This document shows, in pieces, positions 8,088-8,798 of a stretch of 8,798 bases of DNA. Under the pieces are notes generated by a model. That model worked only from the letters and a program-made list of their open reading frames with translations. It did no database searches and was not told the origin of the DNA. The position numbers and the translations under genes were made by a program. The stretch comes from Desulfobacterales bacterium. Its GTDB lineage: Bacteria; Desulfobacterota; Desulfobacteria; Desulfobacterales; Desulfosalsimonadaceae. The stretch lies in assembly GCA_018334855.1 (NCBI GenBank), contig JAGXLE010000042.1, forward strand, positions 1-8,798, written 5' to 3'. Position 1 is the stretch's first letter. Each line of letters starts with the position of its first letter.

Positions 8088-8095
8088 CCCTCCTT
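8088..8095 (-). promoter_or_regulatory. strong ribosome binding site of paaK
   Basis: AAGGAGGG followed by the 5-nt spacer TGACG and ATG at 8082. It rules out the longer in-frame start at 8115, which has no such motif and would place this site inside the coding region. Confidence 0.85.
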
Positions 8096-8135
8096 GCTCT
8101 GTTTTGCCGCCGCAATCTTTAATCCGGCTGTGTTT

Positions 8136-8173
8136 AAAAATAAAAAAAGGCTGAAGGAAAACCCCACAGCCTT
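8136..8173 (-). terminator. second leader terminator (T2)
   Basis: On the minus strand AAGGCTG (8173-8167) pairs with CAGCCTT (8153-8147) around a 13-nt loop, followed by five more U, one A and five U (8146-8136). This is a good intrinsic terminator pointing at paaK, 54 nt before its start codon. It begins immediately after the U run of the first terminator. Its 5' arm has two other possible partners: the 3' arm of the first terminator (8187-8177, 11 bp with three wobbles), and CACAGCC at 8132-8126 (7 bp with 8171-8165). Transcription into paaK needs this hairpin to be avoided at least part of the time, so it is probably switchable rather than constitutive. Confidence 0.8.
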
Positions 8174-8216
8174 AAAAAAGCCATGGGTGTGCCCTCAGGC
8201 GTCTCCCCATGGCTTT
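8174..8216 (-). terminator. attenuator terminator (T1, segments 3:4)
   Basis: On the minus strand AAAGCCATGGG (8216-8206) pairs perfectly with CCCATGGCTTT (8187-8177), an 11-bp stem. The 18-nt loop itself contains a small GCC/GGC hairpin. Six U in a row (8179-8174) run from the base of the stem outwards. The 5' arm is also the 3' half of the antiterminator, so the two structures exclude each other. On the plus strand the stem is followed by GCTTTCTTTTT, but no plus-strand gene ends there. Confidence 0.85.
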
Positions 8217-8266
8217 GCTTTCTTTTTCCGGTTGCTTTGATTTATATGGCCGGTCCATGGGAAGAC
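8201..8266 (-). promoter_or_regulatory. antiterminator hairpin (segments 2:3) of the Phe attenuator
   Basis: GUCUUCCCAUGG (8266-8255) pairs with CCAUGGGGAGAC (8212-8201) over 12 bp, with one G-U wobble (8262/8205). Segment 2 starts 5 nt after the last Phe codon of the leader peptide and ends 10 nt before its stop codon. A ribosome stalled at the first of the four tandem Phe codons should leave segment 2 free, whereas one that reaches the stop codon should cover most of it. Segment 2 can alternatively pair upstream: UGGGAG (8290-8285) with UUCCCA (8263-8258), flanked by UGGC (8296-8293) with GCCA (8250-8247), giving the 1:2 hairpin. The geometry is that of classical amino-acid operon attenuators. 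Confidence 0.8.
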
Positions 8267-8319
8267 TTTTCAAAGAAAAAAAAGCTCCCAAAGCCAGCAT
8301 AACTTCGTGCATGTCTCAT
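8242..8319 (-). CDS. phenylalanine-rich attenuator leader peptide
   Basis: A 25-codon reading frame too short for ordinary gene calling. It reads MRHARSYA, then GFGSFFFF, then EKSSHGPAI and TAA. Five of seven codons from 8292 to 8272 are Phe (TTT, then TTT-TTT-TTC-TTT), and a single Tyr codon lies just upstream. Its role would be to be translated, not to make a useful peptide: ribosome stalling at Phe codons when charged Phe-tRNA is scarce lets the antiterminator form. Position relative to the RNA segments fits this closely (Phe codons inside the loop of the 1:2 hairpin, stop codon beyond segment 2). The Shine-Dalgarno is weak (GGCAGG, 10-nt spacer). In-frame ATGs at 8358, 8367 and 8388 would lengthen the peptide but have no visible ribosome site. 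The start is therefore less certain than the Phe run and the stop. Confidence 0.8.
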   Translation of the reverse strand: MRHARSYAGFGSFFFFEKSSHGPAI

Positions 8320-8396
8320 TTCAACAGAACCTGCCCCATCTTTATTCCATTTGATCATCCGGATCATACGGGGATTGCCGCAAATCATCTATGCAA

Positions 8397-8424
8397 CTTA
8401 AACGGTTCATATTAAACGTGTCAA
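8397..8424 (-). promoter_or_regulatory. probable sigma-70 promoter of the operon
   Basis: A perfect -35 TTGACA (8424-8419) is followed after 16 nt by TTTAAG (8402-8397), four of six matches to TATAAT; a 17-nt spacing gives TTAAGT. Transcription would begin near 8390, about 70 nt upstream of the leader-peptide start and about 310 nt upstream of paaK. A run of T (minus strand, CTTGACA preceded by TTTTTT) precedes the -35. The -10 is imperfect, so the call is moderate, but the placement ahead of the attenuator is right. Confidence 0.6.
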
Positions 8425-8580
8425 GAAAAAATCCAAAGCACCAGCAATTGCCGGTAAATTTTTGACCCTCCCCGTAATAATTCATCTTGAGTTTTCCATA
8501 AGAGTTTCTTCTATCTTCGAGCATATAGGACGTTAAGAGGAACGGGCTTTTCAAATAATGAGTTTTCAAGTATTTTCGCA
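8425..8580. other. intergenic stretch with no recognised feature
   Basis: AT-richer spacer between the promoter and the inverted repeat. Short frames cross it on the minus strand but show no ribosome site, no recognisable motif, and run into the palindromic repeat. I see no RNA gene or operator that I can support. Confidence 0.4.
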
Positions 8581-8763
8581 GGGGGGCGGCGGAGGCGATT
8601 TGCTTGCTGCCGGCCGTTTTCGTGGATTCATCTGCGGCCTTCGCTGGAATTTCAAAAACTCGGGCTGTCGCCCTCAGACAGTTTGAAATTCCTGGCTCCG
8701 GTCGCAGCCGAATCTTACACGAAAACGCCCAATGCAGCTTCGCAAACCACCCCCGCCGCCCCC
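8581..8763. repeat. long imperfect inverted repeat (palindromic element, about 183 bp)
   Basis: The two ends are inverted copies. The left reads GGGGGGCGGCGG...TTTGC...CTGC...CGTTTTCGTG (8581-8623). The reverse complement of the right reads GGGGGCGGCGG...TTTGC...CTGC...GCGTTTTCGTG (8763-8720 downwards). Similarity continues inward (ATTC, CTGCG, CC, GC) to a perfect 11-bp core stem, GGAATTTCAAA (8646-8656) with TTTGAAATTCC (8682-8692). The centre holds GGGC-TGTC-GCCC (8662-8673). The arms are diverged by scattered substitutions and small length differences. No transposase or target-site duplication is visible. It looks like a dispersed, non-coding palindromic element (MITE- or REP-like); genome copy number cannot be judged here. 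Confidence 0.75.
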
Positions 8764-8798
8764 TGGACAAACCGTCTGCAAATTTTCACCCTTTTCCG
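8764..8798. other. window edge, no recognised feature
   Basis: The last 35 bases after the inverted repeat show no gene, terminator or repeat that I can support. Confidence 0.3.

Noticed and set aside
6781..8115. Longer start of paaK at 8115
   Set aside because: The extra 11 residues are basic and unlike the family, and the strong ribosome site at 8095-8088 points to the ATG at 8082.
8136..8216. T1 and T2 as ordinary terminators of an upstream minus-strand gene
   Set aside because: No credible gene ends upstream: between the repeat and the terminators there is only a promoter and the Phe leader peptide. The 12-bp competing antiterminator would be an unlikely coincidence.
8174..8250. A riboswitch (cyclic di-GMP type) suggested by GCAAAGCC on the minus strand
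   Set aside because: The short string recalls the class I aptamer, but the neighbouring P1b hairpin and tetraloop receptor are absent, while the leader-peptide attenuator explains the same bases.
8209..8415. Plus-strand frame of 68 codons over the leader region
   Set aside because: It is antisense to the Phe leader peptide and the attenuator stems, lacks a ribosome site, and is better explained as a shadow.
8342..8770. A 142-codon minus-strand reading frame upstream of the operon
   Set aside because: Its first half is a translation of the palindromic repeat and its second half runs across the promoter. It has no ribosome site, no domain I recognise and an odd composition. The openness follows from the GC-rich repeat.
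1..8798. CRISPR arrays, tRNA or rRNA genes, insertion sequences with transposase
   Set aside because: I found no regularly spaced direct repeats, no cloverleaf-like tRNA and no transposase-like protein in any frame.

Overview
The window looks like a piece of a Desulfobacterota (deltaproteobacterial, Desulfobacterales-like) chromosome. That guess rests on gene content (an aryl-acid CoA ligase, a tandem ACT protein and a complete branched-chain/aromatic-type ABC importer in one operon, an arrangement I associate with anaerobic deltaproteobacteria), moderate GC, and a long GC-rich palindromic repeat upstream. No rRNA or housekeeping marker is present, so the taxonomy is inference.

Layout. Positions 27-473 (+) encode a small lipoprotein that converges on the end of a large minus-strand operon. 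Read in its own direction, from high to low coordinates, the operon is: promoter (8424-8397), leader peptide (8319-8242), two tandem intrinsic terminators inside a switchable leader RNA (8216-8136), paaK (8082-6781), tandem-ACT protein (6738-6307), livK-type binding protein (6279-5110), livH (5091-4216), livM (4212-3259), livG (3269-2493), livF (2491-1751) and a second, divergent PaaK-family protein (1761-496). Gaps are 42 nt or less and several genes overlap, so this is almost certainly one transcript. Upstream of the promoter, 8425-8580 holds nothing I recognise, and 8581-8763 is an imperfect 183-bp inverted repeat.

The main discovery is in the stretch upstream of paaK that otherwise appears non-coding. 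A 25-codon reading frame carries five Phe codons within seven (GFGSFFFF). The RNA around it can form a proximal hairpin (8290-8285 with 8263-8258), a 12-bp antiterminator (8266-8255 with 8212-8201) and an 11-bp terminator (8216-8206 with 8187-8177) followed by U residues. These are the mutually exclusive 1:2, 2:3 and 3:4 pairings of classical ribosome-mediated attenuation. A second terminator follows at once (8173-8167 with 8153-8147, then a long U tract). Its 5' arm can be captured by the 3' arm of the first terminator when that arm is free, so both terminators could be switched by one stalled ribosome.

How the genes may work together (inference): the binding protein resembles aromatic-acid binders, PaaK makes aryl-acyl-CoA, and the control element reads Phe-tRNA charging. 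An operon switched on by Phe shortage is more likely anabolic than degradative. A simple model is uptake of phenylacetate-like acids, activation to the CoA thioester, and reductive carboxylation by an indolepyruvate-type ferredoxin oxidoreductase (not in this window) to phenylpyruvate and then phenylalanine. The last gene keeps the PaaK fold but lacks the usual catalytic residues, and its job is unknown.
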